Notes: generated from the letters alone by a model not told the origin. Counted from the first letter of the stretch, positions 23,270 to 33,793 are shown. The stretch: DNA of 64,000 nucleotides from Polytrichum commune (GCA_950295325.1 OX485806.1:55545169-55609168); one strand, 5' to 3'. Translations and numbers: made by a program.

Positions 23270-23960
23270 TAAGGACTTTTGAATGCAAAAAAATATAGAT
23301 TTTCTTTTTGAGGTGTTTTGGATTAATATAACATCTAAACAAATCATTTAGGTGTTGAGTAGAGTGTGACCTACCTTCTAAGAGCGTTGTGAATACATAA
23401 GAATGCCAAAAACACAAGATTTGTTAATTGAGGAGTTTTGGAATCATGTTACATCTAAACGGATCATTTAGGTATTGACTTTAGTGTTTCCTATCCTCTA
23501 AGAATGTTGTGAGGACATTGGAGTACCAAAATCATAGACTTTCTCATTGAGGTGTTTTGGAGTGATATTGCACTTAACATGCCCATTCCGTTGTTGATTT
23601 AAGTAATTCCCTCATCCTTTGAATATTTTGAGGTCTTCTGAAGGCCAAAGAATTTAGATTTGTTCTTTGAGGTGTTTTGAATGATTATTACACCAAATCG
23701 GATCCTCTATGTACAAACTTGACAAATTCCCACATTTTTTGAATGTTATGAGGTTCTTTGAGTTCCAAAGAACTTAGTTGTGATCTCTTGATTGTTTTCT
23801 AATGAATTTGCATCTATTTGGACTAATAAGGTGTGTACTAGGAATATTCTTACATTCCTTGATTATTTTAAGGTGTTTTGAGTTCCAAAAAACTTTGTTG
23901 TATTTTCCTAAAGGTTCTGAATTGTTTTGCACCAACTTGGATTGTGAAAATGGTCATTTG
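23270..23960 (+). repeat. Tandem array of about six 120-bp units in the copia leader
   Basis: The landmark GAGGTGTTTTGG or its variants falls at 23310, 23430, 23549, 23669, 23789 and 23909, a period of 119-120 bp. Each unit also has a CCAAA.AA...AGATTT.TT block before the landmark and an A.CATCTAAACGGATCATTTAGG-like block after it. The last two units are the most diverged. The array lies between the 5' LTR and the gag start at 24090, and no ORF spans it. Confidence 0.8.
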
Positions 23961-24089
23961 AATGTGAAACAACTTTGGGTGAGTAATTTGTGTTATTTCT
24001 ACATATTTTAGGTGAAATCCAAGTTCCATTGACGGTTCTTCAACCCATTGGTAGATTGAATGAGTGGGAGTTTTCATTCAATTCACATA

Positions 24090-24680
24090 ATGGCTTCTAG
24101 TGAGGGCAAAGGATTTATAATGGCAGAGAAGTTTGGTGGTGACAACTTCAACCTTCATAAGTTCAAATTGGAAATGGTGTTGGCCACCAAAGCCCTTTGG
24201 AAGATCATGGAAGGTACGGAGGGGCCAACACCATACACCGCGAGTGATGAAGTCAAGAAGGTGTATAAACAACAATGCAAGAAGGCCTTGCCATCAGTGC
24301 CTTGAGTTTGGTGGACAAAGAGTTGGCGCGCATTAAAGGATACAAAGAACCTGCGGAAGCGTGGAAAACATTATGCAACATCCACGAGACCAATAGCTTG
24401 TCCAACATCTTGTTCATGAGGCACATGTTCTTCACCATCAAGATGGAAGAAGATAATGATATGCTCGGCCATATCAACAAAGTAAAATCTTTTGCCGACC
24501 AACTGACATGTCTTAAGATATCCATGGAGGAGGAGGATGTGTTGATGACCTTGCTCAATAGCCTTCTTCCCTCCTTCGATCATCTGATTACCGCATTAAA
24601 AACGCGACTGATTTTAGAACTCACGTTGGGTTTCATCACCCTACGCCTCATACACGAGGTGTCCAAAAAAAAAATGTAAA
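24090..24680 (+). pseudogene. Copia gag (UBN2-type), frameshifted
   Basis: Gag forms the retrotransposon particle. An ATG at 24090 opens a frame with KFGGDNFNLHKFKLEM and ALWKIMEG, the typical N-terminal part of plant copia gag. The frame is lost near 24290 and continues in another frame with LVDKELARIKGYKEPAEAWKTL, MRHMFFTIKMEED and a C-terminal TRLILELTLGFITLRLIHE, ending near 24680. A single indel therefore separates two otherwise well-preserved halves. The coding sequence follows directly after the 120-bp array. Confidence 0.85.
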
Positions 24681-24697
24681 AGCCTCAAGGAGCTGAT

Positions 24698-25182
24698 ATG
24701 GCCATGATGTCCCGCCAACCTTCAACATTTGATAGAAAGGAAATGCGCGCCGATCCGAGGTGCTATGATTGTGATAAGTCGGGCCACATTGCTTGTCATT
24801 CTCAAAGCAAACGCAAGGTGATAGCAAACATTGTTAGGTCGAACAAGAAATTTTGCATTTTCTGTAAGAAATGGAACATCTCTAGCCCCCCCCCACTACA
24901 TACATCGTTGATTTGGGGGCCTTGCAAAACATGACACCACATAAGCATTTTTTCAACACGTACAAATCCGTTTTAGATTGTAAAATGTTTATGGGTGATG
25001 ACGACATGATAGAAGTCGTAGGCAAAGGCTCTATACTATTGGAAACATGTGTGAAGGGTTGTTCATACAACATTAGAATGCATGATGTGCTTCATGTGCC
25101 GAATTTGCATTCCAACTTGCTTTCTATGAGCAAAGTCAAGGGGGTTCGAAGGTGCATTTCAATTTGTTGGGATGTGTGGTGA
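24698..25182 (+). pseudogene. Copia gag zinc knuckle and protease (key residues lost)
   Basis: CYDCDKSGHIACHS near 24760-24805 is the CCHC nucleic-acid-binding knuckle (C-x2-C-x4-H-x4-C), with the last cysteine replaced by serine. The protease follows around 24905-25182. Its active-site motif, normally DSG, reads DLG (VDLGALQNMT), and GKGSILLETC...VLHVPNLHSNLLSM follows, the usual copia stretch ahead of the gag-pre-integrase. Both catalytic and zinc-binding signatures are damaged, and a frame change lies between them. Confidence 0.8.
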
Positions 25183-25229
25183 GGGCAAGCAAGGATGAGA
25201 TGTTGGTTGTTGCTTCATTAGAATCCAAT

Positions 25230-26200
25230 TTGTACTAATTGGCCACGAATGTGATGAATGGTGCCGAAACAAATTCTTTGGCACATTCCCATGGAAACTC
25301 GTATTTTCAAAAGCCTTGGCACAAGAGGTCGGGGCATCTCAACGCAAATAGCATGAAAATACTTCAAAGCATGATGAGCGGGATGCACGTGGGAAAGGTG
25401 CAATGAGACATGCATTCGTTTGCATCCAAAGATTGTGTCGAGGGCAATCAAACGAGGTGACCAATGCCGATGGACAAAGGAACCCACACTACAAAAATAT
25501 TGGAGTTCATGCATTCTGACGTATGTGTGCCAATGAAAACAATATCCATTGGAAGTGCAAGGTATTTTTGCACTTTCATTGACAATTTCTCGTGCAAAAT
25601 ATGGTTGTGTGTGCTTAAGGCAAAAAAAAAAGATGTTGGCAAGGTTCAAAGAATGAAAAACCTTGGTTTAGAGGCAATAGGAGCATGTAGTGAAGGTTCT
25701 TAGGATGGACAGCGGTGAGGATTAAATTTCAAAGGCCTTCAAAGATTGTTCTTAACAAACACGGCAATGCATGAAAAACCTCGTCACCTAACACACCGCA
25801 ACAAAACAACATGGCGAAGCGAGAAAACCAGACCATTGTGGAGATGGCACAATCCATGATTCATACCCAACGTTTTGGCCATGAATGTTTTACGGACGCA
25901 GTGTGGAATGTGGTGTACAAGCGCAACATGTGTCCAACCAACGCCGTCAATGGTTAGACACTAGAGGAAGCTTGTAGTGAGAGGATGCCACACATCTCCC
26001 ACATTCACGTATTTGGTTGTGTGGCTTATACGAAGGTGCCGAATCCAAAGCAAACATAGTTGGACACAGAGCACGTCAAGTGTTTGCTTCTCAAATATAG
26101 CAAAGGCACAAATGCGTATCAATTCATTTGCTTGGGGACAAGAAAAAACATCAATAGTCTGAACGTGGTGTTTTTAAAAAACAAAACACAATTTGGAAGA
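25230..26200 (+). pseudogene. Copia gag-pre-integrase and integrase (degenerate)
   Basis: WHKRSGHLNANSMKIL near 25315-25370 is the H..GHLN block of the gag-pre-integrase. Integrase pieces follow: FMHSDVCVPM (D of the D-D-E triad in the expected D.CGPM context), YFCTFIDNFSCKIWL, then ENQTIVEMAQSMIH and NPKQT...CLLLKYS. Several stops and frameshifts intervene. The integrase would insert the DNA copy into the genome; this one cannot be translated intact. Confidence 0.8.
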
Positions 26201-26549
26201 TTGTCTAACTGGAAAAATTGGCGAAGCATCCGTAGTGAAGGTGGACATATTTCCCAAATCGGACGTGGAGGAATTTTAAACAAATGCCAATGTTTCCAAG
26301 CCCAACAAAGAGCCCGACATCAAGGACGTAGTGGAGGCCAATGTATCGGCCATGAAATCCACTCGTAGCAATAAGAAAATTTGACTTTGGTAAGAAAACC
26401 ACAACCAAACCACCTCTAACATCGCAATATGGCAATGAAACCATGGGTAATTCTAGGTATCTGTATAGGGCACCAAATTACTTGGAGAATCGTGGAAGAA
26501 TCACATTCCTCCACCCCAAGACAAAAAACATACAAACATGACAATCATT

Positions 26550-27240
26550 GGAGCATCTAAAAACTTGAGAGAGGCAATTGAATTGAGTGATCCGAGCGAG
26601 TGGGAGTTGGCTATGTAAAAGGAATACGAATTTGTTATAGCCAATGACACGTGGGATTTAATTCCATTGCCAAAGGACTGCAAGGCCGTAAAATGAAAAT
26701 GGGTCTTTTGTACAAACAAATATGCCAAGGGCATCATAATACGTTTCAGAGCCAAGGGGTGTTTGCAAGTGGAAGGTGTAGATTCTTGCAGAATATTTGC
26801 AACCATGGCCAAATTAAACACCATTATAGTCATACACGCCCTCAAGGCGGCCATGGACTTTGAGATTCATCAATTGGACATCAAGAGAACATTCTTGAAT
26901 GGCAAATTGGACATGAAAATCTACATGGAACAACTAGAGGTATTTGAGCATAAAGGTTGAGAGCACCTGGTATGCAAGTTGAAGAAATAACTCTACGGAT
27001 TGAAGCAATCCAGACAAACATGGTATGAGTCCATTCACATATTCTTTGAAAATAAAGGCTTACGAGGAGCCTAAACTACTCCTTATATATTTTACAAACT
27101 TCCTACTACATGGTGATTATAATCATATGTGTAGATGACCTCATTATTTTGGCAATAAATGTGGACATAATCAACGAGTTGAAGTCTAGCCTTGAGCATG
27201 AATTCAAAAAGAGTTATTTTGCGAGTTACATTTCTTCTTC
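26550..27240 (+). pseudogene. Copia reverse transcriptase (truncated by gypsy insertion)
   Basis: Recognisable copia RT blocks are present: EWELAM.KEYEFVIANDTWDL, KAAMDFEIHQLDIKRTFLNG, MEQLEVFEHKG and LYGLKQSRQTWYE. The catalytic box normally YVDD reads CVDD at 27128-27139 (first residue substituted, both aspartates kept). Stops break the frame at several points. The domain stops at about 27240, where sequence of the nested gypsy LTR begins. The copia coding sequence resumes as RNase H at 33040 after a gap. Confidence 0.85.
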
Positions 27241-27437
27241 AAAATTGTCCCAAGACAGTGCCCCACTCAAATTGCCATAACTCCACCTCCGATTGAGATG
27301 ATTTTGAACATTCCAAGATCACCACGCCATGAGCTATGCATAGCTCATGGCCTTACCCTCATGCCTCCTAGTCTCTGCGGGTGGGAGGCGTTCTCAACGC
27401 CTGGGGCCCTTGTCCACACTAGGATCACTTGGGCCCT

Positions 27438-27445
27438 CTCACCAA
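27438..27445. repeat. hAT target-site duplication, left (CTCACCAA)
   Basis: This 8-bp sequence is repeated exactly at 28153-28160. It corresponds to one copy in the uninterrupted LTRs (CTCTCACCAACGGCG at about 62607-62621). Confidence 0.9.
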
Positions 27446-28152
27446 CAGGGTTGTCTATCCCGATGTCATGACGGTGTCGTGTCGTGACGGACCCCTCCGT
27501 CACGACACAATAGGTTCCACGTAGGGTCAACCTAGGGGGAAGCTAGTAGGGTGGGTAAAATACTTACCTTCTTGCCAAGGTGGCGTCCTATGTAGTAGAA
27601 AAGGCCGAGGTGGATATGCATAGCGCCAGGTAAACCATTTTGCCATTCTGTTTATCATTCTGTTAAAATCAAAGTAGTAAAATATGACTAAGGAGGGTGT
27701 GGGGCGGACGGGGGGGGGGGGGGGAACGGGGCGGACGAGGCGGACGGGGGAGGGAACAGCGCAGACGGGGGGGAACGGGACGGACGGGGGAGGGAACGGG
27801 ATAGACGGGGGAGGGAACGGGATGGACGGGGGAGGGAACGGGGCGGGGACAGGGCGGACGGGGGTGGGGACGGGGCGGGAACGGGGGCAGGAACGGGTGC
27901 GGACGGGGGGGCGGACGGGCGTTAGTATTTTTTTCCCCACTTTACCTCTACTTTGCTGACATGTCATCACATGTGGACATCTTACATCCTACGTGTCCGA
28001 AATGGGGTAATGTAATTACACACAGAATTTGGTAAAATTCAAGTCCGTCAGGATAAAGACAACATCCGGCATAATGTCGTGACGGATACGTGTCGTGACG
28101 GCACGACATTATGCCGAGATTAGCCTCCATCACGACACAATAGACAACCTTG
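27446..28152. mobile_element. Non-autonomous hAT DNA transposon, 707 bp
   Basis: Terminal inverted repeats CAGGGTTGTCTAT (27446-27458) and CAAGGTTGTCTAT (complement of 28140-28152) differ at one base. The element is flanked by an exact 8-bp duplication CTCACCAA. The CAGGG-type end and 8-bp duplication are diagnostic of hAT. It has no transposase and must rely on a related autonomous element. Subterminal GTCGTGACGG occurs at 27481, 28076 and 28092, with the complement CCGTCACGAC at 27497 and a near-copy at 28127. A G-rich minisatellite fills the middle. A 14-bp perfect inverted repeat lies at 28068-28081 and 28102-28115. Comparison with uninterrupted LTRs confirms a clean insertion. Confidence 0.92.
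27697..27920 (+). repeat. G-rich minisatellite within the hAT element
   Basis: Irregular repeats of GGCGGACGGGGG / GGGAACGGG units make this about 220-bp stretch almost free of T on the plus strand. It includes a run of 15 G at 27710-27724. Four or more closely spaced G-tracts give quadruplex potential. The open frames on both strands here are simple-sequence artefacts. Confidence 0.9.
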
Positions 28153-28160
28153 CTCACCAA
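28153..28160. repeat. hAT target-site duplication, right (CTCACCAA)
   Basis: Exact partner of 27438-27445. The gypsy LTR sequence resumes directly after it. Confidence 0.9.
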
Positions 28161-28244
28161 TGGCGCCACAAATCCCGGGTGTGACTTCGGAGTCCCCCTT
28201 GTACCCATGGTGTTTCGGCCATTCCTCATGGAGAGGTGCGCGAC

Positions 28245-29269
28245 ATTCACCCGTACCAAACGGAGTCGATGCTCTCATCGAGTATACCGTAGTCGGCACA
28301 CCAATTTTCAAGTTGCCATCCTCTATAGTGTGGCATTGTGTTTACCTTAGGGCATAGTCCCAAAGGTGGCGTTCCTAGGTGGTTTGTTAGCGACCTTGGA
28401 TCTCTCCTCCAAGGACCTAATTTACATTAAACCCACTTACTTTGGGACTTATTTGGATTGCCGTTCCTTTGGGGCCTCCCCCATTAGGCTCCACTAGCCT
28501 AACATGACACATCTAGGCGAGACCTCAACGCCTCCACTAAGTTGTCTTGGTTGCAACTCCAAGATGGTTTTCCATTGCTAAGCCACGCCTTGATAGCACG
28601 GGGGTGATGCCAAATCCCGCCCGATTTGGTTCCCACTTTGTTTTTTCGAGACATGGGTTCATGACTCCCATGGGCCAACTCACGTTAGCTCGTGGGTAGC
28701 ATTTTTATGAGCACGCGCCATCACCTTGCCCCCGCCCTGACAAACCCATGGCTAAGAGGTTTCTTGGTTTTATCCAAGGCCCCTCCAAGCCATGGCCCCC
28801 AATTATTCGGCTTACCCAACCTAATTTGGTATGTCTATTCCCCCTCTTCCACTAACCAAACACAAGTACAAGACTAGGACCTCATCTCATATTTTTCTCT
28901 TTGCACCATTAAAGTTTGGACTTTATTGCCTCAAGCCAAAGAGCAAGTACATGTTGTGGAGTGATTAGCCTCCAAGCTAACTGTGTTACTAGCATTTTTT
29001 TCCCATTAAAAGAGATTGATGTCCTCATCAATGCTTATGCTTCTTTTTATTGGAATGGCTAGCCTTAATTTTTTCAAAATACTTCACCAATTCCTTGCCG
29101 TTCATCATCTCTCATGTCGCCACCCAAATGGCTTCTTTATCATGGTATCTTCACAATTTCACCAAGTACTCCTTTGTAAACTTTATTTTCTTTTCCCTTG
29201 GGCTTCTTACACTTGAGGATACCCTCTTACCTCATGTTCCAAATGTTCTTTACAAAGTCAGGAGGTGGC
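28245..29269 (-). other. Gypsy 3' untranslated region
   Basis: About 1 kb between the integrase end and the 3' LTR of the minus-strand gypsy. I see no domain in it. A clear polypurine tract next to the LTR is not visible, and the sequence is decayed. Confidence 0.5.
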
Positions 29270-29945
29270 CTAATCACTTGCTTGCGATCGGGCCACAAGG
29301 ATTTCCTTAAATGGTTTTAGTAATGAGACATAAAATATCGGATGCATTTTGATCTCAGGTGGTAATTCGAACTTACATATGTCCTTGAACACTTGTTCCA
29401 CAATGGGAAATGGAGCTCCAACTTTGGAGTAAGGCTTTCCGCAAGGTGAAGTTGTCCACATTCAACAAGTTCTTCTTGGCCCACCTCATACTCCACTTCG
29501 CGTGTTCCAGCATTGATTTGCTCTTTGTAGCACTTTTGGGCTTTCCCCACAAACAATTCGGTCATCTCCAAGACTTAATCATGTTTCTTGGACAAGTCCT
29601 CACCATCTTGGTTGAACTTTAGTGTTCAGTGTGCCCCCTCGAGAGCTAGGTTAGTAGGTTGGAGCGCATCCACTCCATAAGCCACCACGAAAGAGGACCC
29701 CTTGGTCATCGATTGCGTGGCTACATTGTAACTAAACTCCGCTCGACCCACATAATTTGCCAATCTCTTTGGTCCGCCCCCACCAAGTTCCTCAAGTATT
29801 GCTTCAAGACTCCATTCACACGCTCCATTTTCCCATCCGTTTGGGAATGAAAGGCCATGCTAAACCTTAGTTTCATTCCAACCTCCCTAGAAAAATGCCT
29901 CCAAAATGCACTTGTGAACTTTAGATCTCGTGATGCCTCAACCAT
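29270..29945 (-). pseudogene. Ty3/gypsy integrase (degenerate)
   Basis: The minus-strand frame 29721-29945 contains RDLKFTSAFWRHFSREVG, FSMAFHSQTDGKMERVN and LKQYLRN, the gypsy integrase core around the second and third catalytic acidic residues (D..FTS.FW, S..HPQTDGQTERVN). Two further frames (29270-29571) carry the C-terminal block FELPPEIKMHPIFYVSLLKP, the conserved end of plant gypsy integrases before the chromodomain. Frameshifts separate the parts. The element cannot make an intact enzyme. Confidence 0.85.
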
Positions 29946-30472
29946 CCTTTGAAAAAAAACTATGCGGTCTCCAACGCAGTTGCGGTTCCCACATTCGGCA
30001 CCATGTATGCCAACTTAGCAAACCGCTCTACCACCAACAAGATGGCATCATATTCTTATGACTTCGGGAAACTTGTGATCAAGTCCATCCACATGCTATG
30101 TCATGGCCCCGGCGGGATATGCAACAATGTAAGAAGTCGCATTGCTTTTGGTAAGAGGCTCGGATCACTTGGCACTTCATCCAAGCCTTCACAAAGTGGG
30201 CTATATCCTCCTTTATGCACCGCCAGTGGTTCCTCCTTGACACCATTCTATGGCGGTTTTTTCTTTCTCTTCTATGGCCGACAATAGGACTATCATATTC
30301 ATTTCTTCAAAACCGATAGTCTCAACTTGCGTTATGGCATATACACCCAACTTTGCTTATACTTAAACAATCCGTTCACCAATTTAACCTCTTCGAGCAC
30401 CTCGCTCTTGCAAAGCTCACCTAAAAAATTTTGTGCTTCGGGGTAGTTAATGTACCCCTCCAGTATCTTGCA

Positions 30473-30715
30473 TCACAAGTTTCCTTCACCAGTAAACATT
30501 AGCCACAAGGTTTGGATGGTTCTCATTGCTTGGGATTCTTCCCGTCTACTTAGCGCATCCAACACCACATTGTCACGGTCCGGTTTGTGGATCAAATTCA
30601 CCTTCATAAGCGCCAAACTATCATACCACTGCAATGACTTTGAGGACACATTGTGCATGTAGACTTTTGTTCTATGCGACCCCAAAAAGTGTTGCCACGT
30701 CTTCAAGCAATGCAC
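30473..30715 (-). pseudogene. Ty3/gypsy RNase H C-terminal part
   Basis: The minus-strand frame begins HCLKTWQHFLGSHRTKVY and ends LIHKPDRDNVVLDALSRRE. This equals the conserved gypsy RNase H end, where the family has LRTWRHYLLG and Y.PG..NVVADALSRR. It lies between decayed reverse transcriptase on its right and integrase on its left, as expected for gypsy. Confidence 0.85.
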
Positions 30716-30839
30716 TATGGCAAAAAAAATTCTTTCTCATTAGTTGGCCATTTCTTTTGACAACTATCAAGTTTCATGCTCCCATATGCAATGGCCATCC
30801 ATCTGACATCAACAAACTGCAATGACAATTTGCCCCCGT

Positions 30840-31610
30840 ATGAACCTTAATAGGTTTGTCAAATTTTACAAACTTGAGCACACACGGCGAAGACAACGTG
30901 CTCTTGAGCTCCTCAAAGGCTTGGTGACAAGGTTCATCTCACTCTTGCAATAGTCATTTTTTTAACAAGTTGAAGAAGGTCCTAGCAACCTTAGAAAATC
31001 TCAAATGAAGTGGTGGTTGAAGTTGGCTAGGCCAACCAATGACCTAAGTTTTTTTTGAATCAAGGGCCAATTCTCCTCTTGGATTGCCTTGACATTCTTC
31101 ATGTTCATCCACCAACTTTGTTTGTCACCATATACCTTAAGGACTCAATCTCTCGTTGAGCAAAGTTGTTTTTCACTCTTTGGCGGTAACATTTTGAGCA
31201 ACAATTGGTGAATACATCCATATTTCTCACCAACATTCCACAAATGTGGTTTGGGAGAGGCCCATCTTTCCTAGCCTCCCCATAAGTTCCTTGGAATTAC
31301 TCCAATTAAACCACGACCATTATCTTTGTCCATTATTCATTTGGTTCATTAAGACCAAATTCGACTTGGTTCCTCCTACCATAGGAGTCCTTGTCAGTTT
31401 GAAATTCAACTCTTTACCATCATGACACATTACAAATGCACCATAAGCTCACCGGCTTGCGCCTCACATCTATCATGTATGTTTCAAAGATGATGACCTT
31501 TACAATGACATGCCCCTCATTTATTACACATAGTGTGAAATCTTGACAAAAATCCAATGTCCCACATTGAAACGTTACATGCATCGTTGTCTCCTTTGCC
31601 ACCTTTCAAC
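30840..31610 (-). pseudogene. Ty3/gypsy protease-to-reverse transcriptase remnant
   Basis: The minus-strand translation near 30870-31110 includes CHQAFEELKS and LAN.GRSLANFNHHF-like pieces, the end of a gypsy RT that precedes RNase H. Further right (31340-31602) a 60-residue frame containing VTFQCGTLDFCQDFTLCVI and DVRRKPVSLW resembles the stretch after the gypsy protease. Most of the RT core, including the YVDD box, is not visible, so the segment is deleted and frameshifted. Confidence 0.5.
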
Positions 31611-32067
31611 ATTCCATCCGCGACATGACCATGATTTGCCTCGGGAACAAAAAATTCATCTTCCAACATTTCGTCCGCGACACGAGCAAGATTTGCCTTG
31701 GGACCTATCTTCCTTCAACATCCATTTTTATAAGGGGTTTAGGGTTTGGGGTTTAGGATTTTGAATTGTTATTTCAATCCCACATGACCACCTTCCAAGC
31801 TTTTGGGTGCATTCGATATTTTAGCCCCCAAATATTTTTCGAGGTTTGCCGGAGCCCTTTCAAAGGACTCACCTCATTTCCTTACCGAATCCACCATCAT
31901 CCTCATCATTGTCATTATAATCAATGTTGTGGTCAAAATCCATTTGTATATGATCATTGTTCCAATTTCAACGTCTCAACCTTTTGGAAACGCCGGGTTC
32001 TCCATCCTAACCCGCACATTTGATAGCCATGTTTTCCTCAAAGTGCTAGCTCAAATATTGGAACCCT

Positions 32068-32079
32068 GATCTGATACTA
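32068..32079 (-). other. Primer-binding site of nested gypsy (two mismatches)
   Basis: The minus strand reads TAGTATCAGATC, which differs at two positions from the standard initiator tRNA-Met primer site TGGTATCAGAGC. The site lies 2 bp from the 5' LTR. The related copy at 61699-61710 has the perfect site in the same place. Confidence 0.8.
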
Positions 32080-32081
32080 CG

Positions 32082-33039
32082 TGTCGCAACCCTTGCTAGC
32101 TTATTTAACAATCTTGCCAATTTTCATTTCTAGCAAAGGTGACGAGCGCTAACCCTTCGCCATGCAAATGGTTAGCTCCTCCTACTCCGGACCTCATAGT
32201 TCATAAAAGAGAACCAATCCTCCTACTTTGCTTTTGGGACTCACCCTTTAATCGGTAACCAATTCTTAGATGTGGATTTTCATCTATGGAAGTCTAATCT
32301 TATGTTGATCATCACATTGCTAGAGCAACACTACAACAACCCGAACCATACTAGGCAACTATATCCTCACATTGGGCGAAAATCCATGAAGATTGTGCCG
32401 TTCGGCCTCGGGTGGGTGAGGCCACACCACCTCATCCATATAAGCCTCCAGGACTTTAGGCGGGGCCCCTACCCCACTGTCAAGAAACCTTTTGTTTCTC
32501 TACCAAGAGTTGAGGCCAATTAGACATTTTCCCTTAGCCGTTGGGCTTAGAAGCCTTTAACACCTTCAGACCATCATAACTTCCTTATGTGATCTCCGAT
32601 GTTAACAAGCGACAACTCCATCTTCATTTACGCTTCACGTGGATGCCGATGGACTCTTCACTTACCCCATTTGGGCAAGTATAGAGGAAGTTATGCTTGT
32701 TCAAACCTTCGCAGTCCTTAGAGCCACTCCCAGGTCACTAGTGTACCAAGGCGTTGTCCCGGGACAGCGCCCCACTCAAATTGCCATAACTCCACCTCGA
32801 ATTGAGGTGATCTTGAGCATTCCAAGATCACCATGCCATGAGCTACACATAGCTCATGGCCTTACCCTTGTGCCTCCTAGTCTCCAAGGGTGGGAGGCGT
32901 TCGCAATGGCTGGGGCCCTCGCCGACATTAGGATCACTTGGGCCCTCTCGCCAATGGCGCCACAAGTCCCGGGTGTCACTCCGGGGTCTCCCTTGTGCCC
33001 ATGGTGTTTCAGGCACTCTTCATGGAGAGGTGCGCAACA
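32082..33039 (-). repeat. 5' LTR of nested gypsy (958 bp)
   Basis: Plus-strand coordinates start TGTCGCAACCCTTGCTAGC and end GAGAGGTGCGCAACA, nearly a TGTCGC/GCGACA inverted pair. Most of its length aligns with the LTR at 61713-62698. It is followed on the minus strand by the primer-binding site. The right neighbour (33040 onward) is copia RNase H sequence, so this end of the insertion is sharp. Confidence 0.85.
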
Positions 33040-33600
33040 TCCAATGTATTGGATGGCGATGAAGCAAATCATGCGATATTTGAAAGGCACCTTATATATG
33101 AGATTGCATATTGGCCACAAACATATCAACATAAAATATTATTTTGATGCAAATGAGGATGGTAATGTGGAAAATTGTAGGTTTACCTCCTAATACATTT
33201 TTTTGGAGAGGGGGCCATATCATGGAATAGCAAACGGTGGCACAATCTACAATGAAGACGGAATACATGTCAATGAATCGATGCACAAGGGAAGCTATTT
33301 GGCTTAGGCAACTAAGGAAGGATGTAGGTTGTATACAACATGAGTCAACAACTATTATGTGTGATAATCAAGGTTTTGTGGTTCTTGCCAAGAACCCCAC
33401 CAACCATAATAGGTTAAAACATATTGATGTGCAACATTATTTTATTAGAGAAAGATTGAAAACAAAGTTGTAGAGTTGGAATATTATCCAATGCAATATA
33501 TGATAGCAGATATTCTAACAAAGGTTTTAGTAAAAGATAGGCATATGTCGTTAAGTGAAATAATGGGGTTGGAGTACAATGCCACTTTGCAAAATGAAAA
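33040..33600 (+). pseudogene. Copia RNase H and pol end (right of gypsy insertion)
   Basis: The plus strand contains MKQIMRYLKGTLYM, then pieces like STMKTEYMSMNRCTREAIWL, CDNQGFVVLAKNP and HIDVQHYFIRE, and an ADILTKVLVKDRHMSLSEIM end. These are the canonical copia RNase H blocks through to the pol C-terminus. Stops and frameshifts occur between them. They continue the reverse transcriptase broken at 27240. Confidence 0.85.
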
Positions 33601-33612
33601 TATTAGAAAATA

Positions 33613-33793
33613 ACGTTAGGTTGCATTGGTGACATTGTTCCATATGGGTTGTCAACATTGGTCGTGACCTACATATATAAATAAAGGCATAAAGGGAGGT
33701 ACTTATCACTCTCTTCATTGTATGCAATCATTGTGCATTGTGTTCCACTTTCCTATGTTGGTTTCTTTGCCTTCTTTTTTCATTTCTCAATAC
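33613..33793 (+). repeat. 3' LTR of the copia element
   Basis: Matches 22880-23023 and contains a TATATAAATAAAGGC stretch (near 33670) that could supply TATA and poly(A) functions. It follows the pol end directly, with an A/G-rich GAAAATATTAGAAAATAA run just upstream in the polypurine position. It ends near CTCAATACA. Confidence 0.7.

Larger units (their letters stand above)
27245..28244 (-). repeat. 3' LTR of nested gypsy (5'-truncated, hAT-interrupted)
   Basis: Outside the hAT insertion (27446-28152) this matches the inner part of the intact LTR at 61713-62698. It has GCCCCACTCAAATTGCCATAA, the CATGAGCTA.GCATAGCTCATGG palindrome, and the end GAGAGGTGCGCGACA at 28244. The counterpart of the first 680 or so bases of the LTR (plus-strand coordinates) is missing at the left junction with copia. 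Confidence 0.8.
27245..33039 (-). mobile_element. Ty3/gypsy retrotransposon nested in the copia element
   Basis: A minus-strand element. Its 5' LTR (32082-33039) is followed, reading leftwards, by a PBS, leader, decayed protease, reverse transcriptase, RNase H and integrase. Its 3' LTR (about 27245-28244) is truncated on the outer side. RT and RNase H before integrase is the Ty3/gypsy order. It interrupts the copia pol: reverse transcriptase on the left, RNase H on the right. Gag is not recognisable. The 3' LTR is itself interrupted by a hAT element. LTRs of the same family occur at 61713-62698 and, broken, at 35525-38540. Confidence 0.85.
22880..33793 (+). mobile_element. Ty1/copia retrotransposon, degenerate, with nested insertions
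   Basis: Related terminal sequences at 22880-23023 and 33613-33793 share GACATTGT.CCATATGGGTTG.CAACA and GTGCATT.TGTTCCACTT blocks and bracket copia domains in canonical order. These are gag, protease, gag-pre-integrase, integrase, reverse transcriptase and, after an interruption, RNase H. The order integrase before reverse transcriptase defines Ty1/copia. A minus-strand gypsy element occupies 27245-33039. At that junction roughly 150 codons of copia pol between reverse transcriptase and RNase H are missing, so a deletion accompanied or followed the insertion. Numerous stops and frameshifts show that the element is dead. Confidence 0.85.

Noticed and set aside
27684-27959. 91-residue Gly-rich open frame, and a Pro-rich frame on the opposite strand
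   Set aside because: Both are translations of the G-rich minisatellite inside the hAT element. They have no domain and no coding context.
27480-28152. CRISPR-like or inverted palindromic array from repeated GTCGTGACGG
   Set aside because: Spacing is irregular, the copies are in both orientations, and they lie within hAT ends. These are subterminal motifs, and CRISPR is not expected in plant nuclear DNA.
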